Shown piece after piece: positions 33,889 to 42,856 of a stretch of 64,000 nt of DNA; within the stretch, counting starts at the first letter, position 1; every line of letters starts with the position of its first letter. This DNA is from Wolfiporia cocos (taxonomy: Eukaryota > Basidiomycota > Agaricomycetes > Polyporales > Phaeolaceae), in assembly GCA_029448655.1 (NCBI GenBank), contig JACCLO010000003.1:3906001-3970000 (forward strand), given 5' to 3'. The translations under genes were made by a program, and so were the position numbers. The notes under the pieces were generated by a model. That model did no database searches. It saw nothing but the letters and a program-made list of their open reading frames with translations, and was not told the origin of the DNA.

Positions 33889-34582
33889 GTACCCCCTCTT
33901 CTAGCTGCGTGTCCCCACGCCCAGCAATCACTTTGTACATAGTTTGGTCAACATGGCACGGGTGGTCTACGGTCTTCTTGCAAATGTGTGGGTTTGCGAG
34001 TTGGAGAGTGTTTAGGACCGGGTAGATCCAGTATCCTTTTGATTCAGGTATAGTGGATTCTATCGGCTGTCCGACTCGTATTCCGTATTGTACGACCCGT
34101 GTGTGTGGATGGGAAAACCAGAAGTTACGGGCGACGAGCTTCTTCTCATAGGCATAGAATGGTATACTGCCTTTGATCAGAAGTGTAGTGTCTATGTCGT
34201 CGTATATGATGAACTCCTTCGGGTTTTCTCTGAGTCCCATTTCCTGAGCTTTTCGTTCGAAGTCCTCCCACTCTGGGTCCCATTTGGTTTCAGAGTGGTC
34301 CCAGCCAGTGTTTCGGTTTTTCCACTGGTTACCTGGGGCGGATGGTCTAGCTTCGAAGAACTTTGTGACTAGCTCTTGGTAATGGTTTAATCCACGTTTT
34401 TGTTCCCATGTTTTAGTCCCGTCGGACCACTCGACTTCCAGCTCGATTCGCCCTCGGTCTTCTCTGGATTCGAGGATCCTGAGAGGCCTGCGAACGTCAT
34501 TGCTTTCCGTCACTTGGTTATGGTCCTGATTGGGGAAGGCGGGCGGTGTGTATGGTAGGAGTAAGACCTCGTTGAATACTGG
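33851..34582 (-). pseudogene. Gypsy B pol, 3' part (integrase tail and chromodomain-like region)
   Basis: This is not a separate gene. It continues pol of element B after the gypsy A insertion: across the ACTGG duplication the codons for GIYP (44588-44579) join VFNEVLLLPY (34579 on), the typical integrase C-terminal GPY/F-region ending. Next comes a chromodomain-like stretch (RILESREDRG, EVEWSDGTKTWE), which in chromoviruses binds histone marks and guides integration. About 150 unassigned residues follow. The frame runs through the polypurine tract (EEGV) into the LTR and stops at 33851. The apparent Met at 34588 is in LTR A and is an artefact of the insertion. Confidence 0.85.
33889..33902 (-). 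promoter_or_regulatory. Polypurine tract of gypsy B
   Basis: Reads AGAAGAGGGGGTAC directly before the 3' LTR on the coding strand; it is also coding (EEGV). Confidence 0.75.
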
Positions 34583-35281
34583 TGACACAGACTAGACTGT
34601 GGGACTCACACTGTAACCTAATAAGCGACTTGAAGGAGTTGCTGGAGGTTGGTGAGGAGGCTAGTGGGCGCAAGCAGAGATGATATGTAACTGTGCGAAT
34701 GCAGAGAACAAATCTAAGGCTTATCCGCAGTGATAGCCCTACTTATATACATGCATTGTTTGGTTACCAGTAAGGGAGCCAAACATGAAGACGGTCTGTG
34801 CGCAGACATAACTAATACAGCTAAGTCGTAAACTACAATAGACCATGTGCGCCGGTAATGGCCGCACCAGTAAGATCGTTTGTTTGGACCGTAGGTCCAT
34901 GTTGTGGAAGTGGCTGTAGCTACGTTAGTAAGCCATGCATGTGATTCTTATATACCGGCATCGGGATATGAGTAATCGTAAAGGCATTGGCATGTGATAA
35001 TGAGCGGGCCGCTTATCCAATCGTACTGACATAGCCCGGTATCGGGATATGAGTAAAGCGCGTGACACCGGAGGTTAGTCCGCTGAGTCATTGACGCGTA
35101 CAAGCGTGTTATGTACGTGTTGTTATGACAGGTGGACGTATACCGCGTTGTGTACGTGTTGTTTGGTTGCGTGTACGTGTAGACGGGCGCTTAGCAGCGT
35201 AAATGTCTACAAGGTCGTAGAAATACCAGATAAATAGGTAAAAATACGGGAAAAATAGTGGCATGTCCCAAATCTGTGACA
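34583..35281 (-). repeat. 3' LTR of gypsy A
   Basis: 699 bp, from TGTCACAGATTTGG to AGTCTGTGTCA on the coding strand. Identical by eye to 43878-44576. Confidence 0.95.
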
Positions 35282-35294
35282 TTACCCCCTCTTC
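35282..35294 (-). promoter_or_regulatory. Polypurine tract of gypsy A
   Basis: Reads GAAGAGGGGGTAA just before TGTCAC of the 3' LTR; almost the same as in gypsy B and element E. Confidence 0.75.
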
Positions 35295-35320
35295 AGGTTT
35301 CATTGTCCCTAATGGAACGA

Positions 35321-38300
35321 TTACTTTCCTGTGGAGCCGAATCCACCAGTACCGCGCTCGGATTTAATCTTTTCAAAGTAAGATTTTCCGTGTAGCGTAA
35401 TGTGCGGGTCCTTAGCAACTTCGCAGATGAGCTGCGCAATCTTATCACCGGCCTGGATATCGATAGATATGTCGGAGTGATTCCGGAGAATGATGATTAC
35501 TTCGCCTTGATAATCGTGGTCGATAACGCCACCCATTACGTCTATGCCTTTGCGTGCGAGACTAGAGCGGGGGGCGATACGTCCGTAAGTGCCGAAAGGT
35601 ACCTGGATCTTTAGTTTGGTGTTGTATTCTGTCTGCCCGTGAGCTGGCAGAACGTCGCCTGTTGCAGTGTACAGGTCAAACCCAACCGAGTCCTTGGTTC
35701 CCTTTTCCGGCATTCGGCCGCCTTCACCGACTACGATTTTCAAATCCGCATTTTGGTTAATGTCCGCTGACATCCATCCCCCGTCGGGGTGTCTAACCAT
35801 GCGCTGTTTAGGGTCCTTCGCAAATTTTTCACGATACTGCGGCCAGTCGTCTGGCCACGTGCATTCGTCGGCTTCCCAGTCGTCGCTGTCAGGGTCGAAG
35901 ACATGAACTGCTTCTTTCCTTCTAGCTGATCGCCTGAGGGGGACATCCTGCATTGGAATGGCGTGTGAAGCCTTGTATTCCTGCAGAATGTCGTATGCCG
36001 TGTCGAGGTCGGCTTCGCGTACCCAGGAATCGTCATTGATACCGAAGCCCTTCCATCGGATTCTGTATTCAACTCTTCCTGCGCGGAGACGATGATCTAA
36101 GATCTTCTCGACTTCCCATAATTCCTCGCCATCGACCATTTCTGGTTGAGGCTCTGGTTTCTTCTGATGCACAGGGTCCTTGTACATGACCAACTTGGAA
36201 GCGTGAAATACTGGGTGATAGGCCCTGTATTGCTCGTCCATGTGTACCCTGAAGGTGACCGGGGATAATTGTTCAATTATCCTAAATGGTCCCAAATAGC
36301 GTGGACTAAGACTTCTTTCGGAGTCTTGCCAGCTACGGGCGTCAACGAGTACTTTATCGCCGACTTTAAACGGTACCGAGCGCTTATGTTGATCGTAGTA
36401 CCAAGACCAGCGTTCAGCAGCCAATTTCATTGCCGCCTTAGCTTGTTCTTGTGCTGACCATCTTTCGTAAGCAATGACATTTAGGTCCGTGTATGGTGTT
36501 GGACGTAAATTCGTAGGTCCTGCGTTAGGGTGCCTTCCTAGTTCGACAAAGAATGGGCTATTCTTTGTTGTCTCACTAGCCGCGTTGTTGTACGCGAATT
36601 CAGCCGTTGGGAGAAACCATGACCAATTATCCTTCTGAATAACATCGATGTAGCATCTAAGATATTGTTCCAGGATTTGGTTAACTCTCTCCGTCTGGCC
36701 ATCCGCTTGCGGGTGATAGGCGGTTGTCATTGACCGTTGGATTCCCAATTGCTCGCACCATCCCTTGAATAAGGCGGCTGCGAATTGCGGGCCTCTATCC
36801 GAAATTATTTGTTTCGGAAGTCCGTGGTTCGGATAAATCCGAAGGTACAGGAGGTTCGCTAATTCTTTTGCCGTTATTTTGTCTGACGTGGGAATGAAAT
36901 GTGCTCGTTTGGTAAGCCGATCCACTATTACCATAATAGCATTGAATTGTTTAAATTCGCCGCTGGGTGGTAGGTGGACGATGAGGTCAATTGTGACGGT
37001 GTCCCAAGGTGCTTCCGGAACTGGGAGCGGTTGCAGGGGTCCGTACGGGGTCTGGTTGTGGTTCTTCATGCGTTGGCATGTGTCACAACCTTCCACGTAT
37101 TGCTTCACCATCGTGGTCATTCCAGGCCACCAGTAATTACGTGATAGAAGTTCATAGGTCTTCCATCGTCCGAAGTGTCCGGCAGTCACATGGTCATGAT
37201 GTAACTCCAGAATCTTCGTGCGCAATTCTTTAGGCTCTTTTGGAACGTACACTTTTCCTCGTCTGAGGAGTAATCCGGCCTCCATGTTCCATTCCTGGAG
37301 ATCTTTACCGAATTCCTTGGGACCACTTTTCAGTAGTTCCTGGTAATCCTTGGTAATTTGATCGTTCATGAGGGCTTGTCGGATTTGTCGGAGGAGGTCC
37401 TCGTCGCCTGATTGTATCTCCTGCTGTGACGCTTCTAGCGCCCTAACCGTAAAGTATTCCGGTTTCAGCAAAATTTGATCGCGATTGTCGAGTTCCACCC
37501 CCTCTTCATGGTCTGGCCTCCGTGACAGAGGATCAGCCGTTAGCATTGTTTTACCGGGTTTGTGGCACATGGTGAAGTTGAACCTTGTCAGGTAAAGACT
37601 CCAACGTGCCTGTCTCCGGGTTAGCCGTTGTGCCGATTTGAAATATGTCAGATTGAGATGATCCGACCATACTTCAAATTTGTGTGGGTGTCCTTCGAGG
37701 TAATGTCTCCATTCTTCTAGAGCGCGGATGATTGCGAGCAACTCCTTGTCGTAAATCTCATAGTTCCTTTCGGGTGCTGATAGAGATTTCGAGTAAAAGG
37801 CTACCGGGTGCCAGAGCTTATCCTCCGAAGAGTATTGTGATAGCACTGCACCAGTTGCGTAATCAGAAGAATCCGCTTCCACGCGGAACGGGGACTCCTG
37901 ATCTGGGATCCGGAGTATTGGAGCCGATGTGAAAGCTTCCTTGAGAGTTTGGAAGGCTTCCGCTTGTTCGGGTCCCCAGTTCCATTGCGTGTTTTTCTTG
38001 GACAGTTCGGTTAACGGCTTAACCACTTTGGAGAAGTCTTTAATGAACCGCCGGTAGTAGTTGGCGAAGCCAACAAAGGCCTGGACGTCCTTCACCTTGG
38101 CAGGTGTAGGCCAGTCCATTACGCCGGCTACCTTCTTAGGGTCCATTTCGACTTTTCCTTTGGAAATGATCATTCCCAGGTATTCAATACTGCTTTGTTC
38201 GAAGAAGCACTTTTCAGGCTTCGCGAACAAGTCGTTGTCTTGCAAGATTTGTAATACTTGCTTGACAATACGACGGTGTTCCAACAGGTCGTTTCCGAAC

Positions 38301-39856
38301 ACAAGGATGTCGTCTAGGTAGACAATGACCTTTCCTTCTCTGATAAGGTCACCTAGAATATCGTTCATCATGTGTTGGAAAGTGCTGGGTGCATTACAAA
38401 AACCGAAGTACATGACTACAGCTTCGTAAAGGCCGTTAGGCGTAATGAATGCGGTCTTCCATTCATCTCCCTCCTTGATTCTTACGTTGTTGTAACCCCA
38501 ACGCAAGTCGAGCTTCGTAAATATCGAAGCCTGGCTAAGCTTATCGATAAGCTCGTCTATGCGTGGGAGAGGGTACCTATTTTTAATGGTCAAGTCGTTC
38601 ACCTTTCGGTAATCGACTACCATTCGGGCTCCGCCGTCTTTTTTAGGGACGAAGAAGACCGGACTCGCGATCGGGGATTTCGAGTGACGGATGTAGCCCT
38701 TCCGTAACTCTTCCTGAATCCACTGATCTAGCGAGTTCGCTTCCTGAGGAGACATTTTGTATGCCTTACTCGGGGGCGGTAGTACCGCGTCATCGGGGAA
38801 GTCGATGGCGTGATTGTATGGTTTCCGTTCGGGCATCCTTTCGGATGCGCGCTGAGAAAATACCGTGGGACCAAACTCCTGGTATTCCTCCGGAACCAAG
38901 GATTTCCATTTCTGGAGATCCGCATCTGTCAGGAATTCATCATCCGACTTCTCTGTTATCGACTGAATGGCGTCGATAAGGAGTTCCGTTCCTTCGTCAA
39001 GGGTGTTCACCCAAGCGACAAAGGGATTCTCAGGCTCCTCTAAGCCGAGAAAATCTATTGGAAAGTCGTTGATGATCTGATAGATGTTGCGGGGTTCGAT
39101 TTCATCTTCTTCCTCAGAAATCGAAACCCGTTTGCCATGTTTGCATTTTTCCGTACACCGATATGTGAAGGTTCCTTCCGGCCAATTGAAGTCCGGGTTG
39201 TGTTTCAGGAACCAGTCATATCCGAGGATCACATCCGCATTCTGTACGTCCATTACGTACAAGAATTCGGTGGACTTGTGTTCTTCGTGCACCATATAAG
39301 CTTTTACTGCCATATTGATATTACCGGCGGTATTAGAGGTACCGTCGGCGTTGCGAATCTCGAGAGGTGAGGGTAGTTTCTGAGTGACTAACTTCTCCTC
39401 GTGTACGAGTTTCTTATCGATGACGCTTATGGATGCACCGGTGTCGATTAATGCCATGGCGTTGACTTTCTTTCCATATACCCACAGTTCCACTTCGATA
39501 GAGAACGATTTATTGTCGTCTCGAGAATCGTTTCCATGTACATTATACAAAGTGAAAAATTTAAGCGCGAGCGGGTCAGGGTGAAAGTATTGTACAGGAG
39601 GGGCACGTGTAGCTAGTGTCCGAGTCCTCCGGGCAAAGTCCATTGCCGAGCTGCCGAATATACCGAGATGGGATACCGGGTGACGTACGACCGCCTTATC
39701 TTCCCACAAGATAAGGGGTCTCTGTGAAGCCTCTTCGTAGAGGTGCGCTTCTTCGGGGCGCTGTACACTCCCAGCCGCTGCGGGGCTGGTGTGTTCTTCA
39801 CAGAACGTCTTCGAGACGTGTGGTTGGGGCGAGGGGAACCGAGATGGTCCCGACAT
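35321..39856 (-). CDS. Gypsy A Pol: protease, RT, RNase H, integrase, chromodomain, dUTPase
   Basis: 1511 codons without interruption. Aspartic protease: ALIDTGAS (D138). Reverse transcriptase: about 370-560, with DLTIKNRYPLP and the catalytic VIVYLDDILVF (YLDD 513-516). RNase H: about 650-775 (EADSSDYATG, YEIYDKELLAI). Integrase: zinc finger H886/H894/C924/C927, then D957, D1020 and E1056. Integrase C-terminal module: about 1155-1225 (YHPVFHASKL). Chromodomain: about 1245-1295 (WEVEKILDHR, RIRWKGF, SWV). dUTPase: about 1370-1511, with all five motifs: DSVGFDLYT (1389), PRSSLARKG (1429), GVIDHDYQG (1443, catalytic D1446), GDKIAQLI (1470) and RGTGGFGSTG (1501). A trimeric dUTPase would hydrolyse dUTP to dUMP and limit uracil in the cDNA. 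The frame overlaps gag by 59 nt in +1 and has its own ATG, so frameshift or reinitiation are both possible. Confidence 0.95.
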   Translation of the reverse strand: MSGPSRFPSPQPHVSKTFCEEHTSPAAAGSVQRPEEAHLYEEASQRPLILWEDKAVVRHPVSHLGIFGSSAMDFARRTRTLATRAPPVQYFHPDPLALKFFTLYNVHGNDSRDDNKSFSIEVELWVYGKKVNAMALIDTGASISVIDKKLVHEEKLVTQKLPSPLEIRNADGTSNTAGNINMAVKAYMVHEEHKSTEFLYVMDVQNADVILGYDWFLKHNPDFNWPEGTFTYRCTEKCKHGKRVSISEEEDEIEPRNIYQIINDFPIDFLGLEEPENPFVAWVNTLDEGTELLIDAIQSITEKSDDEFLTDADLQKWKSLVPEEYQEFGPTVFSQRASERMPERKPYNHAIDFPDDAVLPPPSKAYKMSPQEANSLDQWIQEELRKGYIRHSKSPIASPVFFVPKKDGGARMVVDYRKVNDLTIKNRYPLPRIDELIDKLSQASIFTKLDLRWGYNNVRIKEGDEWKTAFITPNGLYEAVVMYFGFCNAPSTFQHMMNDILGDLIREGKVIVYLDDILVFGNDLLEHRRIVKQVLQILQDNDLFAKPEKCFFEQSSIEYLGMIISKGKVEMDPKKVAGVMDWPTPAKVKDVQAFVGFANYYRRFIKDFSKVVKPLTELSKKNTQWNWGPEQAEAFQTLKEAFTSAPILRIPDQESPFRVEADSSDYATGAVLSQYSSEDKLWHPVAFYSKSLSAPERNYEIYDKELLAIIRALEEWRHYLEGHPHKFEVWSDHLNLTYFKSAQRLTRRQARWSLYLTRFNFTMCHKPGKTMLTADPLSRRPDHEEGVELDNRDQILLKPEYFTVRALEASQQEIQSGDEDLLRQIRQALMNDQITKDYQELLKSGPKEFGKDLQEWNMEAGLLLRRGKVYVPKEPKELRTKILELHHDHVTAGHFGRWKTYELLSRNYWWPGMTTMVKQYVEGCDTCQRMKNHNQTPYGPLQPLPVPEAPWDTVTIDLIVHLPPSGEFKQFNAIMVIVDRLTKRAHFIPTSDKITAKELANLLYLRIYPNHGLPKQIISDRGPQFAAALFKGWCEQLGIQRSMTTAYHPQADGQTERVNQILEQYLRCYIDVIQKDNWSWFLPTAEFAYNNAASETTKNSPFFVELGRHPNAGPTNLRPTPYTDLNVIAYERWSAQEQAKAAMKLAAERWSWYYDQHKRSVPFKVGDKVLVDARSWQDSERSLSPRYLGPFRIIEQLSPVTFRVHMDEQYRAYHPVFHASKLVMYKDPVHQKKPEPQPEMVDGEELWEVEKILDHRLRAGRVEYRIRWKGFGINDDSWVREADLDTAYDILQEYKASHAIPMQDVPLRRSARRKEAVHVFDPDSDDWEADECTWPDDWPQYREKFAKDPKQRMVRHPDGGWMSADINQNADLKIVVGEGGRMPEKGTKDSVGFDLYTATGDVLPAHGQTEYNTKLKIQVPFGTYGRIAPRSSLARKGIDVMGGVIDHDYQGEVIIILRNHSDISIDIQAGDKIAQLICEVAKDPHITLHGKSYFEKIKSERGTGGFGSTGK

Positions 39857-41831
39857 TGGCGACGGTGGTGGCGGGGGCCGAGGGTCCTGCTGAGCTTGAG
39901 TCAGCCGTCACTTCTTCCCAGATCGTTCGGGCACGATACGTCTTGCCATCCGCGGGGGGCGCCGAGTACGGCTTCTTGCCAGAAGCCTGTCCCTTTCCAC
40001 TACCCGAAGGAGCAGCCGTGGTCTTTCCAGACGCGGCAGCTGCATCCTTCGCCCTTTGTTGTTCAGCCCGCTGAGCGGCAGGCACGAACGTTCCCGCAGC
40101 CTTGTCCGCGGCAAGCTTAGGACACTTGTTGAAGTAGTGTCCCGTCTGCTTGCAGTAGGTGCAGACGGCGTTGGCGGTGTCGGCGGGGGCTTTGGCGGGC
40201 GCCTTTCCCTTGTCCTTCTTTTTCTCCGACTTCTTCGCAGAAACGGAGGACGTCTCCTTCTTTTCGGCAGGTGCCGAGTCCTTCTTGCCGGCCTTCTCGA
40301 AGATTGAGCCCTTGATCTTGTCTGGATATGACGTTTGGTACATTTCCAGAGCGAAGTCGATGAGGGGCTCGATGTCAGTCGGGGCCTTGAAGAACGGGGT
40401 CTTGCCGAGGACGTTCAAGGTGTCCTTAACCTTCTCGGGGAGAGTCTCGGTGAATTCCCAAACCAGAGTCTCGTTGGCGGTTTCGGAGAGTCGGCCGAGG
40501 GTTCGGAACCGTTCGCAGTAGTTGAAGTAGTTCGACTCGGCGAGTTCCTTGCCCTTGGTACCGTAGTAGCCGCGAATTTCCTTCTTGGCTATCTCCTTAT
40601 CCGTCATCTTCCCATATTGCACCATTACGGATTTGGTGAATTCCTCCCAGGTGCCGAGAGGTTCACCGTTTCCTGCCTTCTTGATGAGAGGCGAGAAAAA
40701 TTTGTATGCGTCCCCTGTGACGCGGAAGAGGGCCGTGGTGATACGGTCATGGTCATCGTAGACCCTGAGCGTACCGAAGTACAGGCCCATCTTCTCCACC
40801 CATTCCTGTGCAGTCACCTTTCCAGATGACCCAGAGAATTCGGGGGGAGGGGGGATTTTCAGGTTTTGAGGCAGACCTGGAATCTGCGGGGCGACGGCTG
40901 TTGCAGCAGCGGCTGCAGCTTGAGCGGCGGCAGCGGCCTCGGCTGCTCTGGCTTGAGCATGACCGGGGGCCGGTGCCGGGTCTTCCGGGGGCGTGCGGAC
41001 ACCGGGAGGGTTGGGAACGGAGGGATTCTTGCGAATCCTCCGAAGTTCCTCGTCAACCTTCTCCATGCGCTCGGCGAACGCATCCTCGAGGTCGTCCAGC
41101 CGGGATCGGTAGTCCTTTCGGAGCTGCTTCTCCATTTCGGAGAACTTGGCGGTGTACTCCTGCCGGAGTTCCTTGCCAAGGTCCACCAGAGTGGACAGCA
41201 CCTCGTTGCGGACCGAATTGACCGCTTTGTGTAACTCGTCTTGGGCCTTCTGTTCGATTGCCCTGGATTGCCCAGCCAGGGAGTCGATTCTGCCATGGAT
41301 TCGCTCCAGGCGGGCGTGCACCATCCGACCGAGGGTCTCGGCCGTGTCGTGACTGATTGCCGCACTTCGTTGTACGGCGGCATCAAGGATTGCCCCATGA
41401 AGGGATCCATCCACCTTGTGGTGTTCCTCCTCTGGGAGGTACGCCTTGAGGCCTGTTTCGACCTCGGCATTGGTTCGGCGTGCCGGACCCGAAAACTCCA
41501 TTTCTAGGGTGGTTACGGGCCCGATCGGATGGGTGTAGCGAGCCGGGGGGTATCCGGGGATAGGTGTGCCCGGACGCGTTCCCATGGGGTTGGACGGAGA
41601 GTCCCTTTGTGGGGGAACGTACTCCAGTGCGTCCTCTTCCTCTTCCTCTTCCTCTTCCTCGCTTAGGTGCTCCAAGGTCACCAGGGGTTGAGTCCCTGAG
41701 GGCCCTGCTACCGGGGTTACCGGACCTTCTGAGCGGAGGCGCATCTTGCGGGGGGCGAGGGGGGTGCTAACGGAGGAGGTGGAAGACATTGTGAATCTGT
41801 TTGTGACGAATGTTAGTTTCCGGTTACTCAT
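39798..41831 (-). CDS. Gypsy A Gag
   Basis: 677 codons. An acidic run (SEEEEEEEEED) lies near residue 58. A coiled-coil-prone region follows at about 185-265 (KAQDELHKAV, EMEKQLRKDY). Then an Ala-rich linker, and a retrotransposon Gag domain at about 335-490 (AQEWVEKMGLYFG, WEEFTKSVMVQYG, ESNYFNYCERFRTLG). A charged Lys-rich linker leads to a CCHC zinc knuckle, CTYCKQTGHYFNKC, near 575-590, which binds the RNA genome. It should form the virus-like particle. Met at 41831 opens the frame; MSSTSSVS at codon 15 is an alternative start. It overlaps pol by 59 nt at its 3' end. Confidence 0.92.
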   Translation of the reverse strand: MSNRKLTFVTNRFTMSSTSSVSTPLAPRKMRLRSEGPVTPVAGPSGTQPLVTLEHLSEEEEEEEEEDALEYVPPQRDSPSNPMGTRPGTPIPGYPPARYTHPIGPVTTLEMEFSGPARRTNAEVETGLKAYLPEEEHHKVDGSLHGAILDAAVQRSAAISHDTAETLGRMVHARLERIHGRIDSLAGQSRAIEQKAQDELHKAVNSVRNEVLSTLVDLGKELRQEYTAKFSEMEKQLRKDYRSRLDDLEDAFAERMEKVDEELRRIRKNPSVPNPPGVRTPPEDPAPAPGHAQARAAEAAAAAQAAAAAATAVAPQIPGLPQNLKIPPPPEFSGSSGKVTAQEWVEKMGLYFGTLRVYDDHDRITTALFRVTGDAYKFFSPLIKKAGNGEPLGTWEEFTKSVMVQYGKMTDKEIAKKEIRGYYGTKGKELAESNYFNYCERFRTLGRLSETANETLVWEFTETLPEKVKDTLNVLGKTPFFKAPTDIEPLIDFALEMYQTSYPDKIKGSIFEKAGKKDSAPAEKKETSSVSAKKSEKKKDKGKAPAKAPADTANAVCTYCKQTGHYFNKCPKLAADKAAGTFVPAAQRAEQQRAKDAAAASGKTTAAPSGSGKGQASGKKPYSAPPADGKTYRARTIWEEVTADSSSAGPSAPATTVANVGTISVPLAPTTRLEDVL

Positions 41832-41932
41832 TGTCTTAGATTCTTAAGAAGGGATTGGGTTTAAAAGCTGCAACTTTCGTTATAGATCACACTCGCACTC
41901 TATTTCAGAGTTAAAAGATGATAGTATTTCTA

Positions 41933-42856
41933 CTATACAATCGCGAGTATATCCTCTTCTACCGAAGTAGTTGAGGGCCCTGCCACCTTGTCAGGTGGTG
42001 TTACACCGAAGGCAAAAGTAATTTGTAGCGCTACGCATTCTGCTACGATACGAGCTAAGTCCGTACGCCAATCCAAAAAGGAAATATTGCCGAGCTGTTT
42101 GCAATACTTTTTCATAATTCTCCAGTCTCTATTGGTGATCCTCCCCCGTCTCACTCTATCCTTTACGTTATCCACCAAATCCTCCAATTCTACTACCATA
42201 GTATGGAAACGCATGTCGTTTTCCATATGGAAGCCTGGGTAATTAGGGGGGTGGTTGGCGAGAGGAGTAAGACGAGTGAGAGTGCCTTCTAGCATGGGAA
42301 TAACTTGATCGCATGCTTGGAGGGGTTTCTTCTTCCCGAAAACGAGGGAAGGGTCGAGAATCTTGTGGTTGGCCGGAACAGAAGGTCCGGCCGCCGGGCT
42401 GGAGAGACGGAGGGCCAGTGAAGAAGCTGCTTGCTTGGCTTCCTTGGCAGCTTGCTTGGCGGCGATTCGCTTATTCAGCTTATCGCGGGCGAGCTTGAGC
42501 TTGTTGAGTTCGCGGAGTTCGATAAGGTTCTCCATGGCGGTAATGGAAGCGGCTAGCTTCTCTTCCTCTGTCCAGATGCGCTTGGCGAGCGGAACTGGCT
42601 TGGGAGGTCGAGGAGCGGGTTTCCCAGCCTCAGCGATGTGCTTTGGCATGTGGACGGGAATCTCCCAAAGATGGAGCTTCCCGGTGTAGTCTTCCTTTAC
42701 AGGAAGAGTGTACGTGACGTCCTCTGCCCGAGGAATGTCGGCGGTGTCGATGCGGCTGAGAAGGGACCGCTTCGCCGGCTTAACGTAGGGGGCAGTAGAG
42801 GAGCCACGGGTGCGACGGGTAACGCGGGGCATGATTCTAAAAAGTGCAGCCTTCAT
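41933..42856 (-). CDS. Gypsy A ORF1, 307-aa protein of unknown function
   Basis: A long open frame between the leader and gag, outside the usual gypsy gene set. It has a basic N-terminus (MPRVTRRTRGSS after the first Met; codon 9 may be the real start). A Pro-rich segment (APRPPKPVPLAKR) is followed by an Ala/Lys-rich helix likely to form a coiled coil at about 100-150 (ELNKLKLARDKLNKR, AAKQAAKEAKQAA). The C-terminal half (ELEDLVDNVKDRVRRG, DWRIMKKYCKQLG) looks folded and helical. No zinc finger, membrane segment or signal peptide. It ends 102 nt before gag, in another frame. It could be an accessory nucleic-acid or particle protein. Function unknown; that it is protein-coding is inferred from its length and unbiased composition. 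Confidence 0.65.
   Translation of the reverse strand: MKAALFRIMPRVTRRTRGSSTAPYVKPAKRSLLSRIDTADIPRAEDVTYTLPVKEDYTGKLHLWEIPVHMPKHIAEAGKPAPRPPKPVPLAKRIWTEEEKLAASITAMENLIELRELNKLKLARDKLNKRIAAKQAAKEAKQAASSLALRLSSPAAGPSVPANHKILDPSLVFGKKKPLQACDQVIPMLEGTLTRLTPLANHPPNYPGFHMENDMRFHTMVVELEDLVDNVKDRVRRGRITNRDWRIMKKYCKQLGNISFLDWRTDLARIVAECVALQITFAFGVTPPDKVAGPSTTSVEEDILAIV

Noticed and set aside
33851..34588. A stand-alone 245-codon gene on the minus strand
   Set aside because: Its Met lies in the gypsy A LTR; the rest is in frame with pol of gypsy B across the ACTGG duplication, so it is the 3' end of that pol.
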